Part shown: positions 23,992 to 31,506 of the stretch, one piece after another
How the letters are laid out: the number at the start of each line of letters is the position of its first letter
Position numbering within the stretch: the stretch's first letter is position 1
Origin: a virus
DNA length: 41,669 nucleotides
Virus record (IMG/VR): IMGVR_UViG_3300042507_003861
Coordinates: 1-41,669 of that record
Reading direction: 5' to 3' (one strand)
Program-made: the position numbers and the translations under genes
Notes under the pieces: generated by a model
Told to the model about the DNA's origin: nothing
Databases searched by the model: none
The model's input: the letters and a program-made list of their open reading frames with translations, nothing else

Positions 23992-25173
23992 ATGGAAGAA
24001 CCACTGAACTCACCTCTCACCAACAGCGGAACAACCCCTGACTTCGGCAGCTCGTTCATCGACGCTTTCAAGGCGAGCGGCATTGATGACGCCGCATCGG
24101 CTGATGAGTCGGCCAATTCTGCCTCGCAGGTTACGGAAGAGCCGAAGGCGACGAAGCAGAAGCCGATCAAGCCAACTGACGCATCCAAGCTCAGCAAAGC
24201 CGAGATGGATATCGAGCGGATGTTTGGTACGAAAAAGCAGCAGGCCGAGGCTCCGACTTCTACGGACGCTGATTCCGATATTCCAGAGACGATCAAGTCT
24301 ACGAAGGCCGCTGATGCTTTCCGCAAGATCAAGGAAGAGAAGGCTTTGCTGGCCAAGCAGTTGGATGAGCTGAAGTCTGGAAAGACTGCCAATCCGAACT
24401 ACGAAGCGCAGCTCAAGACCTTGCAGGAAGAGCGTGACGCGCTTTCCGAGCGTGTTCGCATCCTCGATGTCGAACGTCACCCTGAGTTCGTCAAGAAGTA
24501 CGAAGGCAAGATTAGCGGCGTCTTTGATTCCGTGAAGAACCTTGTCGGAAGCGATGGCGAGAGGCTTGTTGATTTGCTCAAGTCTCCTGAGAGCGAATAT
24601 CGCAACTCGCAGATCGACGACATTGTCGAAGGGCTTTCTCCGTCCAAGAAGGCAAAGCTCGGCGCGCTGATTGTGAAGTACGACGAAATCAATGGCGAAC
24701 GCGCGTCAGAGATTTCCGAGGCGAAAGCTGATTACGACGCCATCATCTCGAAGTACCAGCAGGACAACGAGGAGGGTACTAAGGCTGCGCTAGAGTCGGC
24801 CACCAAGACCTGGGCTAAGGTGAGCGAGAATGCTCGCGCGCTTGAAATCTTTGAACCGCGCGAAGGCGATGATGAGTGGAACACCGAGCTGAATGGCCGA
24901 CTGAGTCTCGCCCAGCAGATCTTCAACGGCGAGAACAGTGAGGAGGATCTTGCCAAGGCGGCTCTGTGGGCCGCTGCTGCGCCAAAGTACCGCGAACTGC
25001 TCTACGCTCAGGTTGAGGTGAACAAACGCCTGCAAGCTGAACTCTCAAAGTATCGCGGAAGCGAGCCTGGAGTTACTTCGAAGGCGACATCTGGAGCTTC
25101 TCGTCCCTCGAACACGAACACCGCCAAGAGCGAGGACTTTGTCGCCAGCGTGATGAAGTCGCTCGGACGCTAA
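23992..25173 (+). CDS. Scaffolding-like capsid assembly protein, 393 residues
   Basis: The N-terminal 110 residues are low-complexity and acidic (Ser/Ala/Asp/Thr). The middle and C-terminal parts are coiled-coil helices (FRKIKEEKALLAKQLDELKS, LQEERDALSERVRILDVERH), and the tail is a basic SKATSGASRPSNTNT segment ending VMKSLGR. Acidic start, helical middle and basic capsid-binding tail are typical of scaffold proteins that shape the prohead. Position after the portal supports this. In T7-like phages the capsid gene follows directly; here it is on the opposite strand 4 kb away. A terminator follows. Confidence 0.65.
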   Translation: MEEPLNSPLTNSGTTPDFGSSFIDAFKASGIDDAASADESANSASQVTEEPKATKQKPIKPTDASKLSKAEMDIERMFGTKKQQAEAPTSTDADSDIPETIKSTKAADAFRKIKEEKALLAKQLDELKSGKTANPNYEAQLKTLQEERDALSERVRILDVERHPEFVKKYEGKISGVFDSVKNLVGSDGERLVDLLKSPESEYRNSQIDDIVEGLSPSKKAKLGALIVKYDEINGERASEISEAKADYDAIISKYQQDNEEGTKAALESATKTWAKVSENARALEIFEPREGDDEWNTELNGRLSLAQQIFNGENSEEDLAKAALWAAAAPKYRELLYAQVEVNKRLQAELSKYRGSEPGVTSKATSGASRPSNTNTAKSEDFVASVMKSLGR

Positions 25174-25180
25174 AGCAAAT

Positions 25181-25220
25181 ATCCCCCGATGGTTCTCATT
25201 ACCACCGGGGGATTTTCGTT
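25181..25220. terminator. Strong bidirectional intrinsic terminator between convergent operons
   Basis: The 13-base arms (25181-25193 and 25201-25213) pair with one mismatch around a 7-base loop; the core is five C against five G. TTTTCGTTT follows on the plus strand, and a weaker T-rich tract follows in the minus direction. It ends the scaffold transcript and probably the lysis transcript, whose last gene stops at 25229. Confidence 0.9.
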
Positions 25221-25228
25221 TAAATCAC

Positions 25229-25372
25229 TTATCTACGGTAAGGACCGCTTCCGCTCGGAACCGGCTGTGGCCTTGGCTTAACCGGCGGCTTCGGCGGCGG
25301 CGACTGCTTGTAAGGTCCGCTGCCGCCCACCTTAACAGACGGCGAACCTTTGTACGGTGCGTTATTGCTCAT
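25229..25372 (-). CDS. Pro/Gly/Lys-rich small protein, 47 residues
   Basis: The ATG at 25372 overlaps the stop of the lipoprotein gene as ATGA, and TAA lies at 25229. The product is low-complexity: NNAPYKGSPSVKVGG, then SGPYKQSPPPKPPVKPRPQP and an end SGSGPYRR. The SGPYK/SGPYR motif occurs twice, with a related APYKGS at the start. No membrane segment or domain is visible. It is the last gene of the lysis operon. Tight coupling supports translation, but function is unknown; a periplasmic linker or wall-interacting role would be speculation. Confidence 0.55.
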   Translation of the reverse strand: MSNNAPYKGSPSVKVGGSGPYKQSPPPKPPVKPRPQPVPSGSGPYRR

Positions 25373-25599
25373 TCTTTTGGGAGTGCATACCAGCCTTCAT
25401 GGATGGTAATACGGTTCTGACTACGCACCGATTTACCGCTCGCGTCAACGACCCAAACCTTAGCCTTAACGTCCTCAGCAAGCCTCACCGGCTCACCGTG
25501 GGGGACGTAAATCACTCGGCTCGCGCAGCTCACGCTCATGCTCGCGCACACGATCAAGAAGACCGCGCTTAAGATCAGGTTGTTTCTTGGCGTCTTCAT
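25369..25599 (-). CDS. Small lipoprotein, probable outer spanin (Rz1-like)
   Basis: This 76-residue protein has a basic start (MKTPRNN), a hydrophobic signal (LILSAVFLIVCASMSVS) and a Cys at residue 25 that fits an imperfect lipobox. The mature part begins ASRVIYVPHGEPVRLAED and continues VKAKVWVVDASGKS to GWYALPKE. It is encoded in a frame overlapping a small membrane protein over 107 bases, as Rz1 overlaps Rz. It would sit in the outer membrane and help disrupt the envelope at lysis. Similar small lipoproteins occur next to holins in phages; the exact family is uncertain. Confidence 0.6.
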   Translation of the reverse strand: MKTPRNNLILSAVFLIVCASMSVSCASRVIYVPHGEPVRLAEDVKAKVWVVDASGKSVRSQNRITIHEGWYALPKE

Positions 25600-25672
25600 T
25601 TGTTGTGTCCTGCTTGGTCAGCGCATGAAGCCAGATGACCAGCTTCATAACGAGGTCGGCCAGGAAGTTCAT
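25493..25672 (-). CDS. Small inner-membrane protein overlapping the lipoprotein gene (inner-spanin-like), 59 residues
   Basis: It starts in an ATGA overlap with the holin stop. Residues 1-19 form one membrane helix (MNFLADLVMKLVIWLHALTK) and the rest is charged and helical (RGLLDRVREHERELREPS). Its last 107 bases are also the first part of the lipoprotein gene in another frame. One N-terminal helix plus a charged helical tail, overlapped by a lipoprotein, is the Rz/Rz1 layout. It is short for an inner spanin, which usually has about 100-150 residues, so it may act by another route. Confidence 0.55.
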   Translation of the reverse strand: MNFLADLVMKLVIWLHALTKQDTTNEDAKKQPDLKRGLLDRVREHERELREPSDLRPPR

Positions 25673-25863
25673 TCCGTCTGTTTAGCGGGTGCAGCAGCGG
25701 CTGATTGCTTGTTCTTCCACATAGACCAAGCGACGCCAGAAATGCTGACAGCAGCACCGGCCAATTCAGCAACCTGATCGGCGCTGGCCAACCCTTTGGC
25801 AACGATGAATCCACCGGCAGCGGTCAGGATGTGGCGGAGAAGAGAGGAGATATTAGCGTTCAT
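25669..25863 (-). CDS. Holin (Pam3-gp28-like), 64 residues
   Basis: The ATG at 25863 gives MNANISSLLRHILTAAGGFIVAKG, an N-terminal hydrophobic helix, then ASADQVAELAGAAVSISGVAWSMW and a polar, Ala-rich tail. RHxLTAxGGxxVAKG followed by a second helix with GVxWSxW is the pattern I know from Pam3-gp28-type putative phage holins. Holins form membrane holes that time lysis. The start overlaps the previous small membrane gene as ATGA, and the end overlaps the inner-spanin-like gene. A longer in-frame start upstream would add a basic segment and is less likely. Confidence 0.75.
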   Translation of the reverse strand: MNANISSLLRHILTAAGGFIVAKGLASADQVAELAGAAVSISGVAWSMWKNKQSAAAAPAKQTE

Positions 25864-26054
25864 TTGTCGTTTTTGAGTTTGCGATAAAGTTCGACTGCTT
25901 TCACGACGCAAGTAAGAAGCGCGGCGAGCGCGCCAAGTGCCAATGACGCAGTCTTGAGATGAGGATCGGAGAATACCGCGTTCCCCAGAATGCCGATGGC
26001 CGGACCACCGACGCCGATTGAGATGTCTCTTAAAAATGCGTGGTGGTCCGTCAT
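25860..26054 (-). CDS. Second small membrane protein of the lysis cassette, 64 residues
   Basis: It has two hydrophobic stretches (ISIGVGGPAIGILGNAVF and TASLALGALAALLTCVVKAV) and a basic C-terminus (YRKLKNDK). It precedes the holin with an ATGA overlap. This is the shape of a class II holin or an antiholin partner; no family is recognised. Two adjacent small membrane proteins in a lysis operon often act as holin and antiholin, which is inference here. Confidence 0.6.
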   Translation of the reverse strand: MTDHHAFLRDISIGVGGPAIGILGNAVFSDPHLKTASLALGALAALLTCVVKAVELYRKLKNDK

Positions 26055-26062
26055 CGTGGTGG

Positions 26063-26221
26063 TTAGTTAGTGTCCGCCTGCGATTGCTTGGCAGCTTCCA
26101 AAATCAGTTCGGCCAGAGGTACGCCGACCTTTGCATTCTGGAAACCGCCAGCCTTGATAGCGATATCGATGAGTTGGAGGAGTTGATTGGCCTGCTCAGT
26201 GGTAAGTTCGATTGTAATCAT
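26063..26221 (-). CDS. Small helical protein, 52 residues, unknown
   Basis: The ATG at 26221 overlaps the stop of the 156-residue gene (ATGA), and TAA lies at 26063. The product is an amphipathic helix pair: MITIELTTEQANQLLQLIDI, then AIKAGGFQNAKVGVPLAELI and a short polar end. The pattern (a strand, ITIELTTEQA, then helices) resembles small phage proteins found near tail and lysis genes. Function is unknown. It is followed by a 41-base leader that begins the cluster of small membrane genes. Confidence 0.55.
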   Translation of the reverse strand: MITIELTTEQANQLLQLIDIAIKAGGFQNAKVGVPLAELILEAAKQSQADTN

Positions 26222-26688
26222 GCCACCGGAGCATCCGAAACAACCGGCTGTTCGTCAACAGCGGCGACAGGAGTTTCCGCATTGACGAGCGGCGGCTCCA
26301 CCTGCGGCAACATCGGAGGCACGATTTCAACCGGCGGCGATGAAGGCTGCGCCGCCCACGGCAGCGGCGGAGCGATGACCGGCGGGTTGATTTGGTCGTT
26401 GATCTGCTGCGTCACGTTGGCTTCGATGGCAGTCTTATCGACGCCGTTGGCGAAGCACCAATCCAGCACCTGCTGCTCGGTCAGATCCTCGTAAGGCGTG
26501 AAGTTCTCGCTCGGCGGAGCGAACGACGCGCTGCCGTAGCAAGTGCCGCTGTAGGTCTTTGCGTCGTCGCCGGTGCCGATGGTTTCGGTGCCGTTGCATC
26601 GCCAGTCGGCGGTGATGACGACATCTGAGTAGGTGCCTTCGACTTTGCGGACGAGAAGGCGTTCGATGATCCAGTTGATGGTAATCAT
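26218..26688 (-). CDS. Tail-associated protein of DUF7936-like type, 156 residues
   Basis: The N-terminal 100 residues read as an uncharacterised phage family: MITINWIIERLLVRKVEGTY, VVITADWRCNGT, then LTEQQVLDWCFANGVDKTAI. The last 55 residues are Pro/Val/Ala/Glu-rich and disordered. Marine and freshwater phages carry similar proteins after the tail-fibre gene, and some are listed as tail-fibre assembly or minor tail proteins. Function is not established. It is seven bases downstream of the S74 fibre gene and belongs to the same transcript. Confidence 0.55.
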   Translation of the reverse strand: MITINWIIERLLVRKVEGTYSDVVITADWRCNGTETIGTGDDAKTYSGTCYGSASFAPPSENFTPYEDLTEQQVLDWCFANGVDKTAIEANVTQQINDQINPPVIAPPLPWAAQPSSPPVEIVPPMLPQVEPPLVNAETPVAAVDEQPVVSDAPVA

Positions 26689-26694
26689 GGGATA

Positions 26695-28122
26695 TTAGGC
26701 TTCGAGTGCTTCAACACGGGCGGTGAGTTCCTGAATGGCTTTCACCAGCACAGGGATAAGGTCTTGGCGAACGGACTTGTAGGGAGCTTCGCCTTCGGGG
26801 GCAGGGTCTGCCCATTCCTCGATGAGGTTAGGGAACACCTGCTCGAACTCCTGAGCAATGAAACCTCTGTCTCCTTTGATGTCCTTACCCTTACCAGCCT
26901 TCCAGTCAAACTTGCGCGGCTTGAGGGCTAGAATCGCACCGAGTCCAACGTCGATATCTTGGACGTTCTCTTTGAATCGCGCATCCGAAAGAGCGGCAAC
27001 GGTTCCACTGGTTGCCGAGATTTGACCGCTGTATGAAACGTAGAACTTGTACGCAGGCGTTCCTCCGGTTGAATACAGCAAATATGAATACGAGCTTGCT
27101 GATGTAGAGCTTCCGACAGTTGCAACATACGGAGCAGTTGAACTGTAAACGCTCTTGATTCCGATTCCGCTGTTTGAACCTGTATCCGTCGTCCCCACCA
27201 GCAAATTCCCGCTCGCGTCGAGCGACATCAATGTTCCGCTACTGTTAGAAAACTTGTACTGCCCCGCGCTGCTTCCGATAAGGAACGTATGAACAGCCCC
27301 GTCATTTACGCCATCGCTTGTGGCGGTCAAAGTGAGTTGTCTGGCTGAATAACCACCACGGAAATAGGCTGTTCCAAGAGTGGCTTGATAAACATCGAGC
27401 TTAGCCGCAGGCGTAACGCCTATGCCCAGCCCCGTAGAATTCAAAGTCATGGCGGTGGAGCCGCCGACGGACCATGTAGAAGTGCCACCGGCTGCAATGC
27501 GATAACACTCAGTCGCATTCGTTCCGAAAATCAGCGGAGTGCCATAACGAGTTTCAATCGTCGAAGTCGTGCTTGTAACAGCAAGGTTAAGGCAGTTCAG
27601 CGATTCAGGATTCGCATCCGAAATACGAACACCAGTCAGCACTTGTAGCGATTGCGTCCCAGTGAACGTAGTAATACCAACACCAACCTGATTCGATCCA
27701 CTAGCCACCTTCAGGGTCGACGTATCCACCGTCAGATCGCCGGTGATGGTGGCGGAGCCAGTGGTAGTTACTCGGCTAGCAATTCCGTCAATGTTTAGAA
27801 CATTAACACCATCCACAGCTATGCCGATGTTTTTTGACGATGGCAGATAAATTCCATTGGTAGGAATTGCCGAAGCCGTGGGGTTAAACGAACCAGCAGT
27901 CAGAGCATCAGTTGCGCTACTGTAAATCAAACCTCCGTCGCCAGCCAGATTGGTTCCGTTGTTGAAGATGACCTGATTGGTTGCGCCAGGAAGTCCAACA
28001 CCTCCACCAAGAGCATTATACAGCTCGGTGAAGTTCTGGTTGGTGTAATCGAACGAAGTGCGAAGCGGAGTTCCCGTTCCGTCGTTCGGTGCTGCGCCGA
28101 TGTTAATGGTTTGTTTTGCCAT
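26695..28122 (-). CDS. Tail fibre/spike with S74 intramolecular chaperone, 475 residues
   Basis: The N-terminus (INIGAAPNDGTGTPLRTSFD, then NFTELYNAL) is a virion-attachment segment common to phage fibres. The middle is a long Gly/Ser/Thr-rich beta shaft. The last 98 residues are an S74 chaperone: LSDARFKENVQDID with the putative Ser-Lys catalytic pair near 379/384, then FDWK, GFIAQEFEQVFP and a C-terminal coiled coil. Relatives trimerise and then self-cleave before the Ser, releasing the chaperone. This is the most likely receptor-binding protein of the right cluster. Confidence 0.85.
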   Translation of the reverse strand: MAKQTINIGAAPNDGTGTPLRTSFDYTNQNFTELYNALGGGVGLPGATNQVIFNNGTNLAGDGGLIYSSATDALTAGSFNPTASAIPTNGIYLPSSKNIGIAVDGVNVLNIDGIASRVTTTGSATITGDLTVDTSTLKVASGSNQVGVGITTFTGTQSLQVLTGVRISDANPESLNCLNLAVTSTTSTIETRYGTPLIFGTNATECYRIAAGGTSTWSVGGSTAMTLNSTGLGIGVTPAAKLDVYQATLGTAYFRGGYSARQLTLTATSDGVNDGAVHTFLIGSSAGQYKFSNSSGTLMSLDASGNLLVGTTDTGSNSGIGIKSVYSSTAPYVATVGSSTSASSYSYLLYSTGGTPAYKFYVSYSGQISATSGTVAALSDARFKENVQDIDVGLGAILALKPRKFDWKAGKGKDIKGDRGFIAQEFEQVFPNLIEEWADPAPEGEAPYKSVRQDLIPVLVKAIQELTARVEALEA

Positions 28123-28150
28123 GTGAAGTATTGAAGGGTTTTACCGTAGA

Positions 28151-28372
28151 TTAAAATTGAGTCTCGTCCGCCGTTATCGTCGTTACGTCAGCCGTAATGG
28201 ACGTCAAATCCGCCGTAAGCGGAAATCCGACCGCGCCGCCAGTGGAATCCGAAATACGATTCAAAAGCGCCAACTCAAGCATATCCACCTCCCACGGAGA
28301 ACGACATCCAGTTGCCGAAACCTCGGCGATAAGCTGAGCAGCTTCGGTACAGGTTATGGATGAGTCGGCCAT
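28151..28372 (-). CDS. Small fibre-associated protein with shared N-terminal module, 73 residues
   Basis: Residues 1-48 are nearly the same as the start of the gene just upstream (28377-28817): ITCTEAAQLIAEVSATGCRS, PWEVDM and LALLNRISD. The last 23 residues are a repeat tract (LTADLTSITADVTTITADE) instead of the beta domain of its paralog. The same short ITAD repeats occur in the tail-tube B-like protein. This suggests a virion-anchored adaptor with an extended beta tail. It lies between two fibre genes. Whether it is incorporated in the virion is not known. Confidence 0.6.
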   Translation of the reverse strand: MADSSITCTEAAQLIAEVSATGCRSPWEVDMLELALLNRISDSTGGAVGFPLTADLTSITADVTTITADETQF

Positions 28373-28376
28373 ATTA

Positions 28377-28817
28377 TTAGTCTGCTACAATGAACCACGC
28401 CGTTCCATTGCTGATGATCGAAACTTTGGACCAGTGCGTCGTCAAAGAATAAGTTGCCGTTCCGTCAATCGTTTCGGAACCAAACGGATCAACAGTGACA
28501 TGGTTCGCGCCAGCATTCACGCGCTTCACGAAGAATATCCGCCCATTGGCCGTTGCCGCCGGGGGAAGCGAAACCGTAATCGCTGCCGCTGTTGAATTGG
28601 CGATAATCGCGAAATCACTCGAAACGATTGAAGTGGACGCCGTAACCGAGCGAACCGTTCCAAACGAAGCAGCATTCGCCGCAGCCGTTCCAGATCCGTC
28701 GGCGATGCGGTTCAGAAGCGCAAGCTTCGCCATATCACGCTCCCACGGTGCGCGACATCCAAGAGGGCTAACCTCGCTTAGCAGCGTTGCCGTTTCAGCG
28801 CATGTAATGTCGGCCAT
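28377..28817 (-). CDS. Small tail-fibre-like protein, 146 residues
   Basis: The N-terminal 45 residues match those of the 73-residue paralog downstream (MADITCAETATLLSEVSPLG, CRAPWERDM, LALLNRIAD). The C-terminal 95 residues look like a compact trimeric fibre tip common at phage and prophage fibre ends: AITVSLPPAATANGRIFFVK, then NHVTVDPFGSETIDGTATYS and WFIVAD. The protein would be a short fibre with a conserved docking module. It is transcribed with the S74 fibre. No Shine-Dalgarno is visible. Confidence 0.65.
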   Translation of the reverse strand: MADITCAETATLLSEVSPLGCRAPWERDMAKLALLNRIADGSGTAAANAASFGTVRSVTASTSIVSSDFAIIANSTAAAITVSLPPAATANGRIFFVKRVNAGANHVTVDPFGSETIDGTATYSLTTHWSKVSIISNGTAWFIVAD

Positions 28818-28836
28818 ACGTTTTTTAGCGTTTCGG

Positions 28837-29133
28837 TTATCGTGCCATCGGACCAGCGCCGCGCTGCATCACCTCGGCGATGAAACCGCCACCACCAGGA
28901 GCAGACCCCCCCTCCATCTCCTCTTCCTCCTCATACTCCTCCTCCTCGCCTCCCTCGGCCATCTTCTTGCCCTTAGACTTCTTCTCGTAACCGGGGATGG
29001 CCATACCATCAATCTCAATGACTTCCGCCTTTCCGTTCTTACCAAGAACGATAGTCGCCATCGTCTGGAAAGCCTCGCCTTCCTTCAAATTCTCGGGGAT
29101 TTCAACGCCTTTGGGAATGGTAAATACCGGCAT
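28837..29133 (-). CDS. Acidic low-complexity protein downstream of capsid gene, 98 residues
   Basis: The first half is ordered (MPVFTIPKGVEIPENLKEGE, then FQTMATIVLGKNGKAEVIEI). The second half has Lys-rich, then Glu-rich runs (GGEEEEYEEEEEMEGG) and a Gly-rich end. Small proteins with an EIPENLKEGEAF pattern are found near capsid genes in related phages, as far as I recall without known function. It lies after the terminator that follows the capsid gene, so it may be transcribed by read-through or from its own promoter. An acidic tail suggests binding to a basic partner. Confidence 0.55.
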   Translation of the reverse strand: MPVFTIPKGVEIPENLKEGEAFQTMATIVLGKNGKAEVIEIDGMAIPGYEKKSKGKKMAEGGEEEEYEEEEEMEGGSAPGGGGFIAEVMQRGAGPMAR

Positions 29134-29269
29134 GAAGCGAGCATCAGACTCATGGCATGTATGTCAATCAAAAACCCCCCACCAGCCTTTCGGGCCGATG
29201 AGGGGCTGCTCCAACAACGGAGCTGTGAGACAAACAACCTATGAGATAATCCGGTGGCCACAATCGCCG

Positions 29270-29307
29270 AAAAGAAAAAACCCGCAAGCATTTTCACGCC
29301 TGCGGGT
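29270..29307 (-). terminator. Intrinsic terminator after the major capsid gene
   Basis: On the minus strand a 10-base GC-rich stem (ACCCGCAGGC pairing with GCTTGCGGGT, with one G-T pair) encloses an 8-base loop and is followed by TTTTTTCTTT. It lies about 50 bases after the capsid stop, so the abundant capsid transcript ends here while some read-through can feed the fibre genes. Confidence 0.85.
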
Positions 29308-29358
29308 CTTTTGAATGCTTAGCGTCAGATGATCCGCGAAGCGTGAGCGTTTGCAGCG

Positions 29359-30606
29359 TTAGCTGCAAATGATCTGGGTCAGAGCGCCTGAACACCGACG
29401 GAAGATGATGGTCATTCCTTGGTTGGTGAAAACAGGCTCCGGGGCATGAATGAACTCAGCGTAGTGCTGACCCTTCTTCTCCAGCGGATCGGCGCAATCC
29501 ACATCGAGCTTGTAGGCACCAGTCACCCACTGCCACTCGCCCATGTAGTTGGTCGGCATCCAGCTCAAATCACCAACACGGTTCACAGGACGCACAATGT
29601 GCGACTTGAAGACATACGGGGTGACGACAAACGCAGCCTCGAACGGAGCGGTCGTCCAGCTCGGGTTGACGCTGAACACAGTACCTTTCGTACCGTTAGC
29701 ACTGGTAAACGGCTGAACCAGCGTGTACTTGCCGCCAGCGTAGGTGAAGCGGGGCGGGAACAGATTCGGCACATGCCGGAAGTTCTTGATGACCCGATTC
29801 GCGCCAATGCGCTTGAGCAACTCCGCGCCAGCGCCACTGCCCTGATCAGCGAACCGCACATCGTCGCGGAACGCGGGGTTGTTCTGAGCGATGCGCTGCG
29901 AAGCCTCCAGACCGATGTAGAGCGGGAACACCGGGCCGTCGCTGGAGTAGCTGATGAAGCCAGAGCTATCAGGATTGGTAGCGCCGTTGCGGATCAGCGT
30001 GGCGGCGGCGACATCAAGCATCTCCTGAGTCAGCTCGGAGGTGGACTGATTCAGCGCCTGACCAGCGGAGCCGGTCTGAATCCAAGGCAGCTCATTCACA
30101 CCGGCAACAATCGTCTCAACCTGAGTGAAGGACGAGTCGGCCACAGCCTTGATGGCGTACTTGGCGAACATGTTCTGGTAACGGGTTTCCCAAGAACGCT
30201 GAGCGCGGATGGAGAGCTTCTCAAGGTACACGCGCAAGAACGCCTCGACGCGATGGTCGAAGGTCAGATCGTCCTTACACAAGAGCGGACCTTTGAGGGC
30301 GAAACGCTCAGGACTCCAGGTAACGGCATTATAGCCGACCGGAACGTCATTGTAGGTGACATCGCAAGCGCCACCGTTATCGCCGGGATTGCCGCTGGCG
30401 AGCGTGATGGCCGACCACTCCTCAGCCGCAGTCGGCTCGATGGAGGTGGTGGTGAACGAGGTCTGGGTCAGACCAGTACCCTGAGGATACTCGCCGCGCT
30501 CAATCATGTTGAGCCACATCGAGCGGTACGAGGCGCGTTTATAAACGTCCTGCGCGAGCGACTCAGTAGCCACCGCGAAGGCGTTGAAGACATTAGGACA
30601 AGCCAT
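29359..30606 (-). CDS. Major capsid protein
   Basis: This 415-residue protein lacks signal and membrane segments and is rich in the mixed alpha/beta content of HK97-fold capsids. Typical features include an N-terminal helical SLAQDVYKRASYRSMWLNMI segment, a long central stretch with FDHRVEAFLRVYLEKLSIRA, and a late VVTPYVFKSHIVRPV...MPTNYMGEW region as I recall from podovirus major head proteins. It has its own strong terminator downstream, as expected for a highly expressed gene. The scaffold gene is convergent and 4 kb away. The stop lies in a 7-bp hairpin (29351-29368). Confidence 0.8.
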   Translation of the reverse strand: MACPNVFNAFAVATESLAQDVYKRASYRSMWLNMIERGEYPQGTGLTQTSFTTTSIEPTAAEEWSAITLASGNPGDNGGACDVTYNDVPVGYNAVTWSPERFALKGPLLCKDDLTFDHRVEAFLRVYLEKLSIRAQRSWETRYQNMFAKYAIKAVADSSFTQVETIVAGVNELPWIQTGSAGQALNQSTSELTQEMLDVAAATLIRNGATNPDSSGFISYSSDGPVFPLYIGLEASQRIAQNNPAFRDDVRFADQGSGAGAELLKRIGANRVIKNFRHVPNLFPPRFTYAGGKYTLVQPFTSANGTKGTVFSVNPSWTTAPFEAAFVVTPYVFKSHIVRPVNRVGDLSWMPTNYMGEWQWVTGAYKLDVDCADPLEKKGQHYAEFIHAPEPVFTNQGMTIIFRRCSGALTQIICS

Positions 30607-30803
30607 GAGATTATGAAATTAAACCGACGTTATCTGCGTTATGGTTGGCCATCCATCCACCACACGGTGGCTGATTATCCAACCTGCTACATGCGGAGTG
30701 TCATTGCCGCTTAGACGGTTTTGCGATGGCTGACCAAGCCTCCGCATTGCTTAAGGTCGTTACGCGCACTGACGCACAAGGGCGACTAAAGTGTCAATCA
30801 CAA

Positions 30804-31328
30804 TTAGTAATTGGCCTCAAACTCATCGGTCAGCTCCGACTGCTCCGCCATGTAGCTCTTGTATCCACAAAGTAGGCCAAGTTTATGAGGTTGGATGATA
30901 TGCTCCTTCGCGATAACTCCACGGAATGTGTACGGACCTGGAAAAGTTCCTGTCATCAGAGCGTAGAAGTCCACTCCGTCGGTTTTCAACCCTTTGCGCG
31001 CATCGACCAATAGCTTTCCATTGTCGTACTTGGTCGTTTTTACATCGATGCGAAATCCCGGTGGCGGCGGGACAATCGCGTCATAGAGCGGATGCGGAGG
31101 ATTACGATCCGTATCCAGATCAGGATAAACATTGAACAGCTTGCAGAAAGCTAACTCGCCGCAGATTCCCTCAAGATCGACCGTATGCGGATCTTCCGCG
31201 CTGATCTTCAGGTTCACCACATTGAAATATCGATTCTTACCATTTCGATTCTTGGCTACGAAATGGGCGAGCTTACGCTCCGCTGTTGATAGAGAAATAC
31301 TTTGACCAATTTTGATTTTATTTAACAT
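30804..31328 (-). CDS. PD-(D/E)XK-type nuclease, 174 residues
   Basis: The core has the nuclease order: GICGELAFCKLF (acidic residue in a helix), YDAIV, RIDVKTTKYDNGKLLVDARK with the D-x-K strand, then VDFYALMTGTFPGPYTFRGV. This matches a phage family of small PD-(D/E)XK enzymes, whose biological role is not settled. The ATG at 31328 is chosen; an upstream start at 31421 would add 31 residues that look out of family. It lies between the small-terminase candidate and capsid genes, which suggests a packaging or DNA-end-processing role. Confidence 0.75.
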   Translation of the reverse strand: MLNKIKIGQSISLSTAERKLAHFVAKNRNGKNRYFNVVNLKISAEDPHTVDLEGICGELAFCKLFNVYPDLDTDRNPPHPLYDAIVPPPPGFRIDVKTTKYDNGKLLVDARKGLKTDGVDFYALMTGTFPGPYTFRGVIAKEHIIQPHKLGLLCGYKSYMAEQSELTDEFEANY

Positions 31329-31506
31329 GGTCAAAAAGGCGGAAAATTTTTGAGGGGGGTATCGTAAACGAAGCCCACCCGCAAAAGGGGGTGCCACCCT
31401 GCCAGTCAAAAAGTGTGCCAACCCCTAGGAAAAACAATCCTTTTCTGTCATTAGCAAATCTAATCCAGTCCATTAGAACGCCAACGATGCCCAATGTGTG
31501 TTATAT

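Noticed and set aside
25596-25814. 72-codon minus-strand frame in the lysis cassette
   Set aside because: It lies in the frame between the holin and the 59-residue membrane protein, has no hydrophobic or charged pattern, and conflicts with the ATGA-coupled chain.
28495-29244. 249-codon plus-strand frame opposite the small fibre genes
   Set aside because: Antisense shadow with Arg/Leu/Ser-rich content crossing three real minus-strand genes. The Leu-rich run is the complement of the Glu-rich tract.
29085-29297. 70-codon minus-strand frame starting inside the capsid terminator
   Set aside because: Its start is in the terminator loop and it overlaps the 98-residue gene; it looks like a chance frame.
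29419-30714. 431-codon plus-strand open frame opposite the major capsid gene
   Set aside because: It is wholly antisense to the capsid gene, has Arg/His/Val-rich composition typical of reverse-complemented coding sequence, no family features and no spacing logic. The capsid frame has clear structure and its own terminator.
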